Positions 5,941 through 6,967 of a stretch of 6,967 nucleotides of DNA are shown here, piece after piece. The stretch spans positions 1 to 6,967 of the forward strand of contig BBFS01000153.1 in the NCBI GenBank assembly GCA_001313365.1, in the 5' to 3' direction. A program made the position numbers and the translations under genes. The notes under the pieces were generated by a model. That model made no database searches and was not told where the DNA came from. It was given only the letters and a program-made list of their open reading frames with translations. Numbering within the stretch: position 1 is the stretch's first letter; every line of letters starts with the position of its first letter. Source of the stretch: Paenarthrobacter nitroguajacolicus JCM 14115. Lineage in GTDB: Bacteria; Actinomycetota; Actinomycetes; Actinomycetales; Micrococcaceae.

Positions 5941-6967
5941 AAAAGACGTAGATCCCCGCACCACCAGCGAGCTCTCGAGCGTCACATGCGATTCCTCCAG
6001 CGGCAGGCCTTCCATCAACCCCCCGCAGCTGCTCCCCCCGCTTTGCGTCCCAAGGGCGTCGCAGGCAAGTGGACGCTGGTGAGGCTGGGGGGGTTGCTGG
6101 TGGCCGAGTAGGGCAGGTCATCGAAGCCTGCCACCGCCAGCTCCTCGGGGATGTGCACACCTTCAACGCGGGCTTCCTGCAGCACGCCATAGGCATGCGT
6201 ATCGGTACCGCAGACGACGGCGGTGACCCCCCTCGCGTTGCCACTCCGGCCAGGCAGCGGCGAACGCAGCGGCGGCAGCACCGACGTCGATCGGGGTGCT
6301 GATGACGTGCCCGTCAGCCACGGAAAGTCCACAGGAGGCAGCCTCTGCCAGGAAGCTTCGCGCCGCAATTGGAAGGTGGTTGTACCCGTCACGCCGTCCA
6401 CGTAGGCGGCCCGGATGTGTCCTGAAGCGGCCAAGTGCCGGGCCAGCTCGCGGGCGCCTTGGGCGACATCGAGATTCACGGAAGGCGCGTAGGACTCAAG
6501 GCCCGGCGCGTCCAGCAGCACCAGCGGCCCCCGCGGGTGACAGTTCCTCCAGGAACTCCGCACTGGGGGGGGCACCTACCAGCAAGCCGGCAGGGCGGAG
6601 TGCCAGAAGTTTGCGGACGTCATCGGCCTGCGGTGATTCTCCGGCGTCGGTCACGGAGAGCAGCAGCTGGTATTCGGAACCCAGTGATTCCCGAACACCG
6701 GCGATGACGTTGGCAAAGAAGGGGTTGGAAACGTCCGGCATCACCAGGATGACAATCGAGCTGACACCGCGCGCAAGGGAACTGCCAATGCTGTCCACCA
6801 CATAGCCGAGTTCGGCGATGGCAGAACGGACGCGGGAAATGTTGTCCTCGGATACCCGCCCTTGCGTTTTTCCGTTCGCCACCAGTGACACGGTCGCCGT
6901 CGAAACGCCTGCCCGGGCGGCCACCATCGCAGCCGTCACGCGAGGTGAGCGGGGGGGCGCGCGGCCG
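5935..6967 (-). CDS. LacI-family transcriptional regulator, 5' end beyond window (several frameshifts)
   Basis: DNA-binding regulator with a sugar-binding-like effector domain. The frame enters from the right edge reading APPRSPRVTAAMVAARAGVS, so the start lies outside. GTG 6939 could serve as an internal start but would cut the helix-turn-helix (VAARAGVSTATVSLVANGKT). Then come the hinge (SEDNISRVRSAIAELGYVVD), the core start (SSIVILVMPDVSNPFFANVI), VTAVVCGTDTHAYGVLQEA, the family motif IPEELAVAGFDDLPYS and the end SLVVRGSTSFS. Frame breaks are an extra base at 6528-6532, a lost base near 6353, and extra bases at 6227-6232, 6034-6039 and 6019-6024. G8 at 6565-6572, G7 at 6087-6093 and G7 at 6951-6957 add residues in frame. 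Repaired, it reads through to the stop at 5937-5935, and EAFLAEAASCGLSVADGHVI and TPIDVGAAAAAFAAAWPEWQ appear in the broken part. Such regulators usually control sugar catabolism genes. None are inside the window, so targets may lie to the right. Confidence 0.87.

Noticed and set aside
502..6957. Phase-variable (contingency) homopolymer tracts
   Set aside because: The 7-base runs occur in unrelated housekeeping-type genes and between genes, mostly in frame, and accompany many single-base errors. Phase-variable tracts are usually longer, frame-switching and limited to surface or defence genes.
1..6967. Mobile elements, CRISPR arrays, tRNA or rRNA genes, defence systems
   Set aside because: No transposase or integrase motifs, long terminal inverted repeats, regularly spaced repeats or RNA-gene signatures were seen on either strand.

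Overview
The window looks like ordinary chromosomal DNA from a high-GC actinobacterium. Codon use, short intergenic gaps and the character of the proteins (especially the ECF42/YCII pair, the DinB2-type polymerase and the LysE-type exporter) suggest the Arthrobacter / Paenarthrobacter group of the Micrococcaceae. The genus is an inference from protein resemblance recalled from memory, because no search could be run.

Layout. Four genes run on the + strand: a SAM-dependent methyltransferase (39-865), a YCII/DGPF-type small protein (965-1340), an ECF42-type sigma factor with a TPR-like C-terminal half (1341-2568) and an aldo/keto reductase (2590-3574). A DinB2-like Y-family DNA polymerase lies convergent to them on the - strand (3604 to about 4695, or 4743 with the longer start). 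Divergent from it on the + strand are a LysE/RhtB-family exporter (about 4867-5488) and a small conserved hypothetical protein (5564-5923). A LacI-family regulator on the - strand (5935 to beyond the right edge) ends 11 bases from the hypothetical gene. The YCII and sigma genes are the only clear functional pair: this is the known ECF42-DGPF pairing. A site resembling the ECF42 promoter lies upstream of them, which would fit autoregulation. The other genes look like unrelated neighbours.

Sequence quality is the dominant feature. Five of the eight genes are broken by single-base indels, nearly all in C or G runs, and a sixth (YCII) by one shift at or near such a run. Every break can be repaired to a full-length, family-typical protein. 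In addition, sixteen C/G runs are exactly 7 long and one is 8 long. Wherever the protein family gives a guide, the expected run is 3 bases shorter, so the extra bases add one Pro or Gly. Two of these runs lie outside genes. I read this as a sequencing or assembly artefact, not as pseudogenes, programmed frameshifts or phase variation. The coordinates below span the repaired genes.

No mobile element, CRISPR array, tRNA, rRNA or defence locus was found, and I see no convincing undescribed system. The observations most worth checking are the isoleucine at the sugar steric-gate position of the polymerase, the candidate ECF42 promoter, the recurring arrangement of TANNNT followed 5-7 bases later by a start codon (leaderless genes), and two short direct repeats.
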